Part shown: in pieces, positions 5,856 to 13,528 of the stretch | Layout: each line of letters begins with the position of its first letter | How positions within the stretch are numbered: position 1 is the first letter of the stretch | Source: Haloferacaceae archaeon | GTDB taxonomy: Archaea > Halobacteriota > Halobacteria > Halobacteriales > Haloferacaceae | Length of the DNA: 15,853 nt | NCBI GenBank assembly: GCA_003554115.1 | Contig: PWFE01000053.1 | Coordinates: 1-15,853 of the forward strand | Direction of reading: 5' to 3' | Program-made: the position numbers and the translations under genes | Notes under the pieces: model-generated | What the model was told of the DNA's origin: nothing | Databases searched by the model: none | The model's input: only the letters and a program-made list of their open reading frames with translations

Positions 5856-7163
5856 ATGAAACATCTCCCGCTTGCGGCTGTGGCTGTGATGCTGGTGGTC
5901 ACAGTCACGATGGGTCTCGGTGTGGCTCCGCTGTCGGCGACGACCACCAGCGGCGAGCACGCCGAGACCGAGGCGTTCGAGCCGCAGTCTGTAACGCCGT
6001 CGACGCACTCACCGCAACCGACCCACACAATCGAAGCAAACAGCGGAGATGACGCAGTTCTCAACACGCTCGCGCTGCCAACCGAGACAATCGAACGAAG
6101 CGACCTACGCCACCAGTACGCAGATCTCGGTCCGGCTTCAGAGTTCGATACCGGCGTCACAACCGACCGACTGGTGACGCGTTCGATTGTGGCCGAACTC
6201 GACGCCGCAGACAGCGACGACGAGCGGTTGGACCGGATCGATAGCGAACTCAGCGAACTCGAAACAGCGGTTATCGATCTCGAAGACCGACAACAAGAGG
6301 CAATCGATGCGTTCAATCAAGAGACACTCGAACCGCGAGAGTTCGTCGAAGAGCTGGCGGTTATCCATCTCAAAGCAGCCACCTACCGCGAGCGCATGAA
6401 TACCCTAGAGGAGTATGCCGAAACAATCGACGGAGACGCGCTCTCTGATGATCGACTCCAGCGAACCGAGTACGATCTCCGGATGCTCGAAAGCCCACTT
6501 CGAGCCCACGCTGTCTCGGTGCTGCGGGGCGAACAGCCAGCGAATAAGATCATGATCGAAACCAGTAGTGACGAGCTCGCACTGACAGCGATTGAGGATG
6601 AGACGTACATTCGTGAGGTGAACCGCCAAGGACTGCGTGAATCCGGTACGCCAACGCTCTCGGCAGACCAGCCCGAAGAGATGACCCAAGAGCAGTACCC
6701 CGTACTCTGGGACCGCAGCACCTCGTGGAGCTCCGATGGAATCGATTCGGTGTTTATGATGTCGGTGAACTACCCCGGTGGTGAGCTCCGAACGTTCATC
6801 GATGGCGTGAGCGAGCAAACGTTCATCGAACACAAACAGCTTCCGCTGGACGGGGTCAACACTGGGGAGACAACGAACAAGCTCCAAGATGGGCTCAACG
6901 TGACCGTCGACCAGACGTACGCGGGCGGGCCGTTTCGAGTGACAGTCACCGACGCCGAAACCGACGAGCCAGTCGAGGCAACAGTCACTGTCGGCCAAGA
7001 CGGCCGGGAGAGCCAGCCGGTCGGGACGGTCGACGAAGACGGCATCGTGTGGGCGATCAGCCCGCGTGAACCGTTCACTGTGACCGTGCTTGGAGACGGA
7101 ACTTCCGCAGCCTTCGTCGACGTCACACCACAACCCCCTGAAGCCGTCACTGCAGGCCAGTAG
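5856..7163 (+). CDS. Secreted haloarchaeal protein with coiled coil and C-terminal beta domain, function unknown
   Basis: A 435-aa protein starting MKHLPLAAVAVMLVVTVTMG, a Sec-type signal peptide likely cleaved near LSA-TTT (about residue 28). A 12-residue-longer start at 5820 would place charged residues before the signal and is less likely. The middle (about 115-210) is an acidic, heptad-like helical region with many Asp, Glu and Leu. The C-terminal 90 residues (VTVDQTYAGGPFRVTVTDAE...) look like an Ig-like or carboxypeptidase-regulatory-type beta sandwich. No membrane anchor follows, so it is probably released or surface-associated. It resembles a conserved haloarchaeal secreted family that I recall only as DUFs. 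A pilin-like gene follows at 40 bp on the same strand, suggesting a surface role. Confidence 0.72.
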   Translation: MKHLPLAAVAVMLVVTVTMGLGVAPLSATTTSGEHAETEAFEPQSVTPSTHSPQPTHTIEANSGDDAVLNTLALPTETIERSDLRHQYADLGPASEFDTGVTTDRLVTRSIVAELDAADSDDERLDRIDSELSELETAVIDLEDRQQEAIDAFNQETLEPREFVEELAVIHLKAATYRERMNTLEEYAETIDGDALSDDRLQRTEYDLRMLESPLRAHAVSVLRGEQPANKIMIETSSDELALTAIEDETYIREVNRQGLRESGTPTLSADQPEEMTQEQYPVLWDRSTSWSSDGIDSVFMMSVNYPGGELRTFIDGVSEQTFIEHKQLPLDGVNTGETTNKLQDGLNVTVDQTYAGGPFRVTVTDAETDEPVEATVTVGQDGRESQPVGTVDEDGIVWAISPREPFTVTVLGDGTSAAFVDVTPQPPEAVTAGQ

Positions 7164-7174
7164 TGACCGCCTAC

Positions 7175-7181
7175 TTTTATA
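7175..7181 (+). promoter_or_regulatory. TATA box for the pilin-like gene
   Basis: CTACTTTTATACGAAACC just after the preceding stop codon. The TTTTATA centre is 26 nt before the ATG at 7204, predicting a leaderless transcript and showing that the gene has its own promoter. Confidence 0.7.
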
Positions 7182-7203
7182 CGAAACCGCAGCAGCCCGC
7201 CGT

Positions 7204-7692
7204 ATGTTTGGGTCTACAACCTGCCAGCCACGCGCGGCCGAACGGGCGTCGGTTCCGGTGGTCGGGACAGTGCTGCTGATCGCACTGACGGTGTTCGTCG
7301 CGCTGGTGATGACGAGCACACTACTCGGCGTCGGCTCGACGGCCGAGCCAACACCGACAGCCGCAATCGATCTCGAGGTCGACGGAAACACCCTCACGAT
7401 GAGTCATGATCACGGCGACCCACTGAACGTGACCGCGATTTCGGTTCGGATCACCGTCGACGGTGAACCGCTTGACGAGCAGCCACCAGTGCCGTTTTTC
7501 GCCGCCAGTGGATTCGAGTCCGGGCCAACAGGACCGTTCAACGCCGCAAGCGACAACGAGTGGCAAGTCGGCCAGACGGCGAGTTTGACCGTCGCCGACA
7601 CCAACCAGCCGACGCTTGAATCAGGCACAACGGTCTCGGTGAAGATAACAACCGACGACGGGGCAGTAATCCAGACAGAAACAACCGTCTGA
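7204..7692 (+). CDS. Type IV pilin-like protein (archaeal class III signal peptide)
   Basis: A 162-aa protein. After a short polar N-terminus with Arg residues comes PRAAERASVPVVGTVLLIAL and a single hydrophobic helix to about residue 43. This basic-then-hydrophobic layout is that of archaeal type IV pilins processed by the prepilin peptidase PibD, the helix forming the filament core. The rest is an acidic, Thr-rich beta domain (residues 50-162). The start at 7204 is fixed by the TATA box 26 nt upstream; an in-frame ATG at 7090 lies inside the previous gene. Its role (adhesion, surface filament or minor pilin) cannot be told. It converges with the methyltransferase gene, 17 nt apart. Confidence 0.78.
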   Translation: MFGSTTCQPRAAERASVPVVGTVLLIALTVFVALVMTSTLLGVGSTAEPTPTAAIDLEVDGNTLTMSHDHGDPLNVTAISVRITVDGEPLDEQPPVPFFAASGFESGPTGPFNAASDNEWQVGQTASLTVADTNQPTLESGTTVSVKITTDDGAVIQTETTV

Positions 7693-7695
7693 GAT

Positions 7696-7713
7696 GTAGT
7701 AGCGAGTGACTAC
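7696..7713. terminator. Possible bidirectional terminator hairpin
   Basis: GTAGT/ACTAC with an 8-nt loop lies between the convergent pilin and methyltransferase stop codons. The stem is short and no clear T-tract follows on either strand, so this is weak. Confidence 0.25.
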
Positions 7714-8336
7714 TCGGAGTCAGGAACTGTCGCAACGGTCGTGATCGCCTTGGGGCTGCCTGCTGAGGCCTGCTGGATATGATGTTCAAACTCGCTGTAG
7801 CCCGCCTCGGAGAACATTCGGTCGGCCTCGCTCTCGTCGTAAAACAGCATGATCGCATCCGCGAGCGTCTGCATCACCTTGGAGTTGGGGAAGTCGGGAC
7901 CGACAACGAGTACACGGCCACCCGGTTTGGTCACCCGTCGGAACTCGATGAGTGCGTCGACCGGGTTCGGCCAGTACTCGATAGAGCCCGACGACCAGAG
8001 ATGATCAAAGCTGTTGTCCGCAAACGGCAGGCGTTCGGCATCGCCGCGGTGGAAGTTGACAGTACCGTGTTTGCCGAACTTGGCGAAGGCTTTCTCCATC
8101 TGGTGGATCGACTGATCCAGACAGTAGATGTTATCAGTATGCTGCAGGAGGCCCTCGGTTGCAAACCCGGTGCCGCTGCCGACATCGAGCACACGGTCGC
8201 CCTCGTCGACGGCGAGCCATGTGAGTGCTTCGTCGCGCATCTCCTCGTTCCAGATGAAGGGGTTGATCGTATCGTACACCTGCGAGAGATATTTGTAGAA
8301 CAGGCGGGCTCGGGCCTTGTTCTCGAGGATTCCCAT
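7710..8336 (-). CDS. Class I SAM-dependent methyltransferase, quinol-methyltransferase-like
   Basis: A 208-aa Rossmann-fold methyltransferase. Motif I VLDVGSGTGFATEG lies at 49-62, the acidic end of strand 2 at YCLDQS (71-76), GDAERLPF at 98-105, a motif IV-like region WSSGSIEYWPNP at 114-125, and the post-motif VTKPGGRVLVVGP at 135-147. The N-terminal YKYLSQVYDTINPFIWNEEM and the SSGSIEYWPNP segment resemble the plastid and bacterial 2-methyl-6-phytyl-benzoquinol methyltransferases (VTE3 type). Haloarchaea make methylated menaquinones, so a quinone substrate is a reasonable inference, but it is not proven. The start at 8336 is preferred over a longer frame that would overlap the atpH coding region. 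It is divergent from the ATP synthase operon. Confidence 0.85.
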   Translation of the reverse strand: MGILENKARARLFYKYLSQVYDTINPFIWNEEMRDEALTWLAVDEGDRVLDVGSGTGFATEGLLQHTDNIYCLDQSIHQMEKAFAKFGKHGTVNFHRGDAERLPFADNSFDHLWSSGSIEYWPNPVDALIEFRRVTKPGGRVLVVGPDFPNSKVMQTLADAIMLFYDESEADRMFSEAGYSEFEHHIQQASAGSPKAITTVATVPDSE

Positions 8337-8363
8337 TGTCGACTCGCTATAGGTGTGGCCGAA

Positions 8364-8455
8364 CAATAACGGTGCGGTTTTTTGATCGATCGGTGTGTGA
8401 AAGACCCACAGTATACAGTGGCTACCAGCCGAACAGTTCCGCAAACACCTTATAC
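8364..8455. promoter_or_regulatory. Divergent promoter region, methyltransferase and ATP synthase operon
   Basis: On plus, CCTTATACGCC (TATA 8450-8455) lies about 36 nt before the atpH ATG, for a leader near 10 nt. On minus, GTTATTGTTC (8370-8361) lies about 30 nt before the methyltransferase ATG. Between them an interrupted palindrome CCAC-A-GTATAC-A-GTGG (8406-8421) could be a shared operator. Confidence 0.5.
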
Positions 8456-8487
8456 GCCGATACTGCACATTCGAACGATTAGTGAGT

Positions 8488-8820
8488 ATGCCGAGACCAG
8501 ACGTTCTTACAGAGATCAAGGAGGCCGAACGGCGGGCCGACGAGATCATCGCGGAAGCCGAATCCGACCGTGAAGAACGGATCTCAGAGGCCAGAGCTGA
8601 GGCCGACGAGATCCGGGCGACCGCTCGGGAGGAAGCCGAGGAGCGTGCCAACCAACTACTTTCGGAGGCCGACGACGAGATTGAGGCCCGCCGGGAGGAG
8701 CTCCTCGAAGCGGGCCGCGAGACCCGACAAGAACTCGTCGACGACGCCGAAGCGCGTATCGACGAGGCAGTCGAACTCGCGGTCAAACGATTCGAGGAGG
8801 CCGTTCATGCTCAGACCTGA
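8488..8820 (+). CDS. atpH: A-type ATP synthase subunit H (peripheral stalk)
   Basis: This 110-aa, almost entirely helical and highly charged protein (Ala/Glu/Arg repeats from residue 5 to 105) forms the long coiled coil that pairs with subunit E in the peripheral stalk, holding the A3B3 head against membrane subunit I. There is no aromatic core or catalytic motif, as expected. I chose the ATG (MPRPDVLTEI); a GTG two codons upstream is possible. It is the first gene of the operon, behind a TATA box, and its end overlaps the atpI start by 14 nt. Identification rests on position and coiled-coil composition together. Confidence 0.88.
   Translation: MPRPDVLTEIKEAERRADEIIAEAESDREERISEARAEADEIRATAREEAEERANQLLSEADDEIEARREELLEAGRETRQELVDDAEARIDEAVELAVKRFEEAVHAQT
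8795..8800 (+). promoter_or_regulatory. Shine-Dalgarno site for atpI
   Basis: GAGGAGG lies within the end of atpH, 6 nt before the ATG at 8807. It supports that start over the ATG at 8825 and suggests translational coupling. Confidence 0.6.
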
Positions 8821-11032
8821 GCGGATGAGCAAGGTCTCGGTGGCCGGCTCCAAACGCGTCTTGGAGTCGACCATCGAGTCGGTCCATCAGCTGGATCTGC
8901 TCCACTTGTCGGATTACGACGAATCGTGGGAGGGATTCGAGCTTGGCCGATCAATCGAGGGTGCCGAGACGATCAACGAGACGCTCGTTACCGTCCGGTC
9001 GCTCGAAAGCATTCTCGGTGTGACTGCCGAGGACGCCACCGAGACGATTCTCATCGACGAGGCCGAACTCGAAGCCGAACTCGCCGACCTCCGCGAACAG
9101 GTCAACGAGCTTGATGACCGGAAAAGTGAGTCTCGGAGCCAGCTTCGCGAACTCGACGACCAAATCGACCAGCTCAAGCCGCTGGCCGATCTCGGGCTCG
9201 ATCTCGAACTGCTTGGCGGCTACAAGTCGCTGGAGGTTAGCGTCGGACAGGGCAACCGTGACGGAATCGAATCCGCACTCGCCGAAAGCGAGGCCATCGA
9301 GACGTTCGAGGTAATGTCCGGCGGCCGAACGCATGCGATCTTTGTCAAGCCCGTAGCCGACGCGCAAGGAGACGTAATCGCCGATGCGCTCGTGGGTGTT
9401 GAGTTCACGACGGTTTCGGTGCCTGAGGCCGAACTGAGTCCAGAAGCCTACGTTGAGGAACTACAGGCAAAAAAGACAGCCGTCAAATCGGAACTCGAAT
9501 CGATCGACGACGAACTGGAGTCGATCAAACGCGAGCATGCGAGTTTCCTGCTTTCGGCCGAAGAGTATCTGTCTATCGAGGCCCAGAAGAAAGAGGCCCC
9601 ACTGTCGTTTGCGGCGACTGAAAACGCGTTTATCGCCGAGGGATGGATACCCAGCGAACAGTACGACGCCTTCGAATCGGCGCTCAAAGCGGCGGTCGAC
9701 GGCCCGCTCGAAATCGAGGAGATCAAACGCGCCGACTACACCGCAACCGGCCATACGGCCGAAGCGACGATGCCGCAAAAACCCGACCAAGAATCGGGAG
9801 CCGAGCCGGCCGAGACAGTCGACGAATCGAACGACAGCCCACAGAAAGCCCGTGCTGACGGTGGCGTTGTAACGACGAACGACAGCCCACCGATCGTCCA
9901 AGAAAACCCACGGATTGCGAGTCCGTTCGAGGCGATCACGAACGCGGTGAACCGACCGAAATACTCCGAGTTCGATCCAACGCTGTTGGTCTTTCTGACC
10001 TTCCCGTTGATGTTCGGCTTTATGATCGGTGATATCGGCTACGGGGTGCTGTACTTCGTGATGGGCTACTACCTGTACCGAAACAACGAGGGCGTCATGC
10101 GTGATATGGGATCGATTGCAATGTGGGCCGGGCTGTTTACGACCCTGTTCGGCATCTACTTCGGGGTCGACGTCTTCGGCTACCACGCCTACCCACTGCT
10201 CGGCTTTGAGTCGTGGGAGATCTCCAAGGGGCTATCACCCGGTGCGAACGAGTGGGCACTGACATGGCTCGTCGTCAGCGCGCTGTTCGGCATTCTCCAC
10301 TTGAACATCGGCTTTTCGGTGTCGTTCGTCAGCAACTACCAGCTTCATGATCTCAAACACGCGCTGTATGAAAGCGCCTCATGGCTGTTGTTGCTCAACG
10401 GGATCTGGGTCTGGATCTTCAGCCAGCATCTCGGCGAGCAGAAGCCGGCGTTCCTCTTCGAGTCGATCGAGATCCTGACGCTCGGTGCAGTCGCCTTCGA
10501 GGGCCTACCGGCGATTGTCGGGATCGGCGGCCTGCTTGCGGCCGGTCTCGGGGTCGTGCTGTTGGCAATCGGCGAACCCATCGAACTCGCTGAAGTGCTA
10601 TCACCGGTCGTCAACGTCGTCTCGTATGCCCGAATTATGGCCGTCTTGCTCGCCAAAGGCGGAATGGCGCTGGCGGTCAACCTCGTGGCGTTCGGTGCGT
10701 ACATCGACAACGGCGGCGAGGGAAGCTACAACTTCATCTTCACGCCAAGTCGACTCGCCGAAGTCCAGGCCAACCCCGAAACCTACGAGGTCGTCTTCGG
10801 TGGGATGTCGACGGCATATGAAGCAAGCGCAATCGGTGTGATTGCGGTTGTCGCTGCGATTGTTGTCGCCATTATCGGCCACATCGTCGTCCTGCTGCTT
10901 GGCATTACGGCCGCCGGTATTCAGGGCGTCCGTCTCGAGTACGTCGAGTTCTTCTCGAAGTTCTACGAGGGCGGCGGCCGGGCGTACAACCCGTTCGGCT
11001 ACGACCGAACCTACACGACGACTGACGACTAA
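8807..11032 (+). CDS. atpI: A-type ATP synthase subunit I (proton-translocating membrane subunit a homologue)
   Basis: A 741-aa protein. Residues 1-310 form the cytoplasmic arm with two long coiled coils (about 82-125 and 215-262) that contacts the peripheral stalks. Residues 311-370 are an acidic, Pro/Asp/Ser-rich linker with two NDSP repeats. Residues 391-700 hold the membrane helices, starting at LLVFLTFPLMFGFMIGDIGY. Arg609 in VVSYARIMAVLLAKG is the conserved arginine that faces the c-ring carboxylate during proton flow. The C-terminus has the conserved GIQGVRLEYVEFFSKF stretch (704-719) and YNPF. In haloarchaea the enzyme normally makes ATP from the proton gradient. Start choice is supported by a Shine-Dalgarno site. 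Confidence 0.95.
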   Translation: MLRPERMSKVSVAGSKRVLESTIESVHQLDLLHLSDYDESWEGFELGRSIEGAETINETLVTVRSLESILGVTAEDATETILIDEAELEAELADLREQVNELDDRKSESRSQLRELDDQIDQLKPLADLGLDLELLGGYKSLEVSVGQGNRDGIESALAESEAIETFEVMSGGRTHAIFVKPVADAQGDVIADALVGVEFTTVSVPEAELSPEAYVEELQAKKTAVKSELESIDDELESIKREHASFLLSAEEYLSIEAQKKEAPLSFAATENAFIAEGWIPSEQYDAFESALKAAVDGPLEIEEIKRADYTATGHTAEATMPQKPDQESGAEPAETVDESNDSPQKARADGGVVTTNDSPPIVQENPRIASPFEAITNAVNRPKYSEFDPTLLVFLTFPLMFGFMIGDIGYGVLYFVMGYYLYRNNEGVMRDMGSIAMWAGLFTTLFGIYFGVDVFGYHAYPLLGFESWEISKGLSPGANEWALTWLVVSALFGILHLNIGFSVSFVSNYQLHDLKHALYESASWLLLLNGIWVWIFSQHLGEQKPAFLFESIEILTLGAVAFEGLPAIVGIGGLLAAGLGVVLLAIGEPIELAEVLSPVVNVVSYARIMAVLLAKGGMALAVNLVAFGAYIDNGGEGSYNFIFTPSRLAEVQANPETYEVVFGGMSTAYEASAIGVIAVVAAIVVAIIGHIVVLLLGITAAGIQGVRLEYVEFFSKFYEGGGRAYNPFGYDRTYTTTDD

Positions 11033-11265
11033 TTCGGCTAGCTGTTTGCTGTGTGTCTTTTTGTAACCGGTTGCAGACACCTACCAACCACTGGTGAGCT
11101 GTGTAGGTATCCAAAAACTGTGTGAACCGCTACCACGAAATCGGTCGAAATCGGGGGTTTCGACGCTTGCACCCAATGGTTTTGGGAAGCTTTATGATGG
11201 ACCTAAAGGCAAATACGAACTGTTCGGCTACAAGCCAACGCAACAGAGCGGACGAAACATAAACT
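11033..11265 (+). promoter_or_regulatory. atpI-atpK spacer with hairpins and internal promoter
   Basis: A gap in an otherwise tightly packed operon. After the atpI stop come GTGTCT/AGACAC (11053-11058 and 11075-11080) with a TTTTT run in its loop, CCTAC/GTAGG (11080-11084 and 11103-11107) and a perfect 7-bp hairpin GTCGAAA/TTTCGAC (11144-11164). GGGAAGCTTTATGATGG then offers a BRE-like stretch and TATA box (11191-11198), predicting initiation near 11220 and a leader of about 46 nt for atpK. This suggests partial termination and a second promoter. Confidence 0.55.
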
Positions 11266-11523
11266 ATGAGCTTGGAACTTGCATCAGAAGTCGGTAATGT
11301 TGTACTACAGAACGGAAACGGATCACTGATCGGTGGGGAGGCCGCCGCGGCACTCGCTGTCGGTATCGCTGCACTCGCCGCTGGCTACTCCCAGCGCGCA
11401 ATCGGTGCGGCTGCAGTCGGTGCAATGGCCGAGAACGAGGATCTGTTCTCCAAAGGACTTATCCTGACAGTCCTTCCCGAGACGCTCGTGGTCCTCGCAC
11501 TCGTTGTCGTGGTCCTCGTCTAA
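11266..11523 (+). CDS. atpK: A-type ATP synthase subunit K (c-ring proteolipid)
   Basis: An 85-aa protein with one hairpin of two transmembrane helices, at about 21-43 (Gly/Ala-rich) and 62-85, joined by a loop with Gln43-Arg44 and an acidic segment. Glu72 in LPETLVV is the proton-binding carboxylate of the rotor ring. The length corresponds to a single-hairpin c subunit rather than a fused multi-hairpin form. Several copies are needed per enzyme, which fits the extra promoter seen just upstream. It precedes atpE with a 22-nt gap. Confidence 0.95.
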   Translation: MSLELASEVGNVVLQNGNGSLIGGEAAAALAVGIAALAAGYSQRAIGAAAVGAMAENEDLFSKGLILTVLPETLVVLALVVVVLV

Positions 11524-11545
11524 TCCGACAGCCCCCTTTCAACCA

Positions 11546-12127
11546 ATGAGTTTGGAACAAGTCAGAGACGACATTGAAAAAACAGCCCGCGCGCGTGCGG
11601 ATGAGATCCGCGCTGCGGCCGACGAGCGCGCCGAGGCGATTATCGCCGAGGCCGAAGCTGACGCCGAGGAGATCAAAGCCACTCGCGCCGACGAAGTCGA
11701 CACACAGGTCGACGAGAAACGCGAGCAGGCGCTCTCGGCAGCGAAGCTCGAAGCCAAACAGCAGCGGCTCGAAGCGCGACGTGACGTCCTCGATGCGGTT
11801 CACACAGAGATCGAAGCCGTGCTGGCTGATCTCGACGGCGAGACTCGCGAGGAGTTGACCCACTCGCTGCTCAAGGCGGCGCTCGCGGAGTTCGACGACG
11901 GAGCCACCGTCGTCGTCCACGGTCGAGCCGACGATCAGGAACTGATCGAATCGCTTCTCAGCGAGTACGACACCGCCTCGTTCGGTGAGCCACAGGAGTG
12001 TCTCGGCGGCGTCATCGCCGAAAGCGAGACCTCACGCGTTCGGGTGAACAACACCTTCGATTCCGTTCTTGAGTCAGTCTGGGACGAGCAATTGAAGGAA
12101 CTGTCGAGCCTTCTCTTTGAACAATGA
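11546..12127 (+). CDS. atpE: A-type ATP synthase subunit E (peripheral stalk)
   Basis: A 193-aa protein starting MSLEQVRDDIEKTARARADE. Residues 1-95 are a charged coiled coil rich in Ala, Glu and Arg, which pairs with subunit H. Residues 100-193 form the globular domain that clasps the top of the head, including ATVVVHGRAD and the conserved GGVIAES turn. An in-frame start at 11504 lies inside atpK and is rejected. The stop overlaps the atpC start (ATGA), pointing to coupled translation. Confidence 0.93.
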   Translation: MSLEQVRDDIEKTARARADEIRAAADERAEAIIAEAEADAEEIKATRADEVDTQVDEKREQALSAAKLEAKQQRLEARRDVLDAVHTEIEAVLADLDGETREELTHSLLKAALAEFDDGATVVVHGRADDQELIESLLSEYDTASFGEPQECLGGVIAESETSRVRVNNTFDSVLESVWDEQLKELSSLLFEQ

Positions 12128-13206
12128 GCACGACCGGCAGCTCGAATCCGGGATACGTCAACGCCCGTGTCCGCGCCCGAAGTGCGGCACTGTTCAGTGA
12201 CGACGAGTACCGGAAACTCGTCCGGATGAGCCCCCCAGAGATCGCTCGCTACATGGAGGAATCCGAGTACGACCGCGAGATCAACGAGTTGGGAACACGC
12301 CACAGCGGCGTCGACCTCATCGAGTACGCACTGAACCTGAACCTCGCGAGGCATTTCAACGACCTGTTGGGCTTTTCGGACGGCCAACTGCACGAGCTGA
12401 TCGCTCGGTATCTCCGTAAGTTCGATGCGATGAACGTCAAGACGGTGATGCGTGGGATCTACTCGGAGGCCTCTCGGGAGGCAATCGAGTCGGATCTGAT
12501 TCGGGCCGGCGAGTTCGACGACCGGATGTACGACCGCCTGCTTGAGGCAGCCACCATCGAAGACGTGATCACGGCGCTCGATGGAACGATTTTTGCCGAG
12601 CCGCTTGAGGCGGCCTTCGAGGAGTTCGAAGACGAAGGCGTGTTAGTGCCGCTGGAAAACGCGGTCGACCGCACCTTCTATGAGAAGCTACTCGAAGAGA
12701 CGTCCAACGGTTACTACCGAAAGCTGGTCGGTGGGCTCGCGACGAGTGAGTCATTCAAACTGTATCGGGAGTTCCTCAGAGCCGAGATCGATTTCCGGAA
12801 TGCGATCAACGCCCTGCGGTTGGCTCGGAGTGGTGCGGATATCGAGCCCGAAGCCTACTTTATCGAGGGTGGGTCGTTGTTCGATGCCGACGAGTTGGCC
12901 GGACTGATTCGGAACCCCGAGTCGCTGGTCAGTCGGCTCCAAGACAGCGAGTACAGCAAAGAGTTGACCGACTCGCTCGATGGCCTCGAAGAAGCCGAGA
13001 GTCTCATTGAGTTCGAACGGTCGCTCGAAGCGGTGTTGCTCAAATACTCGCGAAAGCTCGGAAACGCCTCGCCGCTGTCAGTAGGGCCGGTCGTGGCGTA
13101 CATCCTCATGAAAGAACAGGAGGTCGAAAACATCCGTGCAATCGCTCGTGGCCGCGAGGCCGGGCTGAGCGAGACGGAAATCGAACAGGAACTGGTGATT
13201 TTATGA
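12124..13206 (+). CDS. atpC: A-type ATP synthase subunit C (central stalk socket, V-type d homologue)
   Basis: A 360-aa, mostly helical protein of the V/A-type subunit C/d family, the funnel that joins the rotor axle to the c-ring. Typical features are the start YVNARVRARSAALFSDDEY, repeated helical bundles with acidic surfaces, and the late VGPVVAYILMKEQEVENIRAIARG segment (about 319-342), which is a strong family signature. Length is usual. It is joined to atpE and atpF by ATGA overlaps at both ends. Confidence 0.95.
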   Translation: MSTTGSSNPGYVNARVRARSAALFSDDEYRKLVRMSPPEIARYMEESEYDREINELGTRHSGVDLIEYALNLNLARHFNDLLGFSDGQLHELIARYLRKFDAMNVKTVMRGIYSEASREAIESDLIRAGEFDDRMYDRLLEAATIEDVITALDGTIFAEPLEAAFEEFEDEGVLVPLENAVDRTFYEKLLEETSNGYYRKLVGGLATSESFKLYREFLRAEIDFRNAINALRLARSGADIEPEAYFIEGGSLFDADELAGLIRNPESLVSRLQDSEYSKELTDSLDGLEEAESLIEFERSLEAVLLKYSRKLGNASPLSVGPVVAYILMKEQEVENIRAIARGREAGLSETEIEQELVIL

Positions 13207-13526
13207 GCCAAGAAATAGCCGTGATCGGCAGTCCGGAGTTTACCACCGGCTTTCGGCTGGCGGGCGTCGAGACGTTCGAGAACGTCGCAGTGGACAAAAA
13301 GGACGACCAACTCGACGGTGCGGTCGAACGGATTCTCGACAACGATGACGTGGGTATTATTGTCATGCACGCAGATGATATCGAACATCTCTCGCGTGGC
13401 CCACGCAACGCCATCGAAACGAGCGTCGAGCCGACACTCGTCACCCTCGGTGGGGAGGCCGGCAGCGGTGGACTGCGCGGACAGATCAAACGAGCCATTG
13501 GAATCGATCTGATGGACGACGAATAA
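13203..13526 (+). CDS. atpF: A-type ATP synthase subunit F (central stalk)
   Basis: A 107-aa protein starting [21 protein letters not shown], the diagnostic N-terminus of V/A-ATPase subunit F, a small Rossmann-like domain bound to the rotor axle. The pattern IGxxxxxxGFxLAGV and the second-half strand [14 protein letters not shown] fit the family. It starts within the atpC stop codon and ends two bases before the atpA start. Confidence 0.93.
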   Translation: MSQEIAVIGSPEFTTGFRLAGVETFENVAVDKKDDQLDGAVERILDNDDVGIIVMHADDIEHLSRGPRNAIETSVEPTLVTLGGEAGSGGLRGQIKRAIGIDLMDDE

Positions 13527-13528
13527 CT

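Noticed and set aside
6405..7397. 330-codon minus-strand frame opposite the secreted protein gene
   Set aside because: It is antisense to a frame with a signal peptide and acidic composition; its own composition is Cys/Arg/His-rich and not halophilic.
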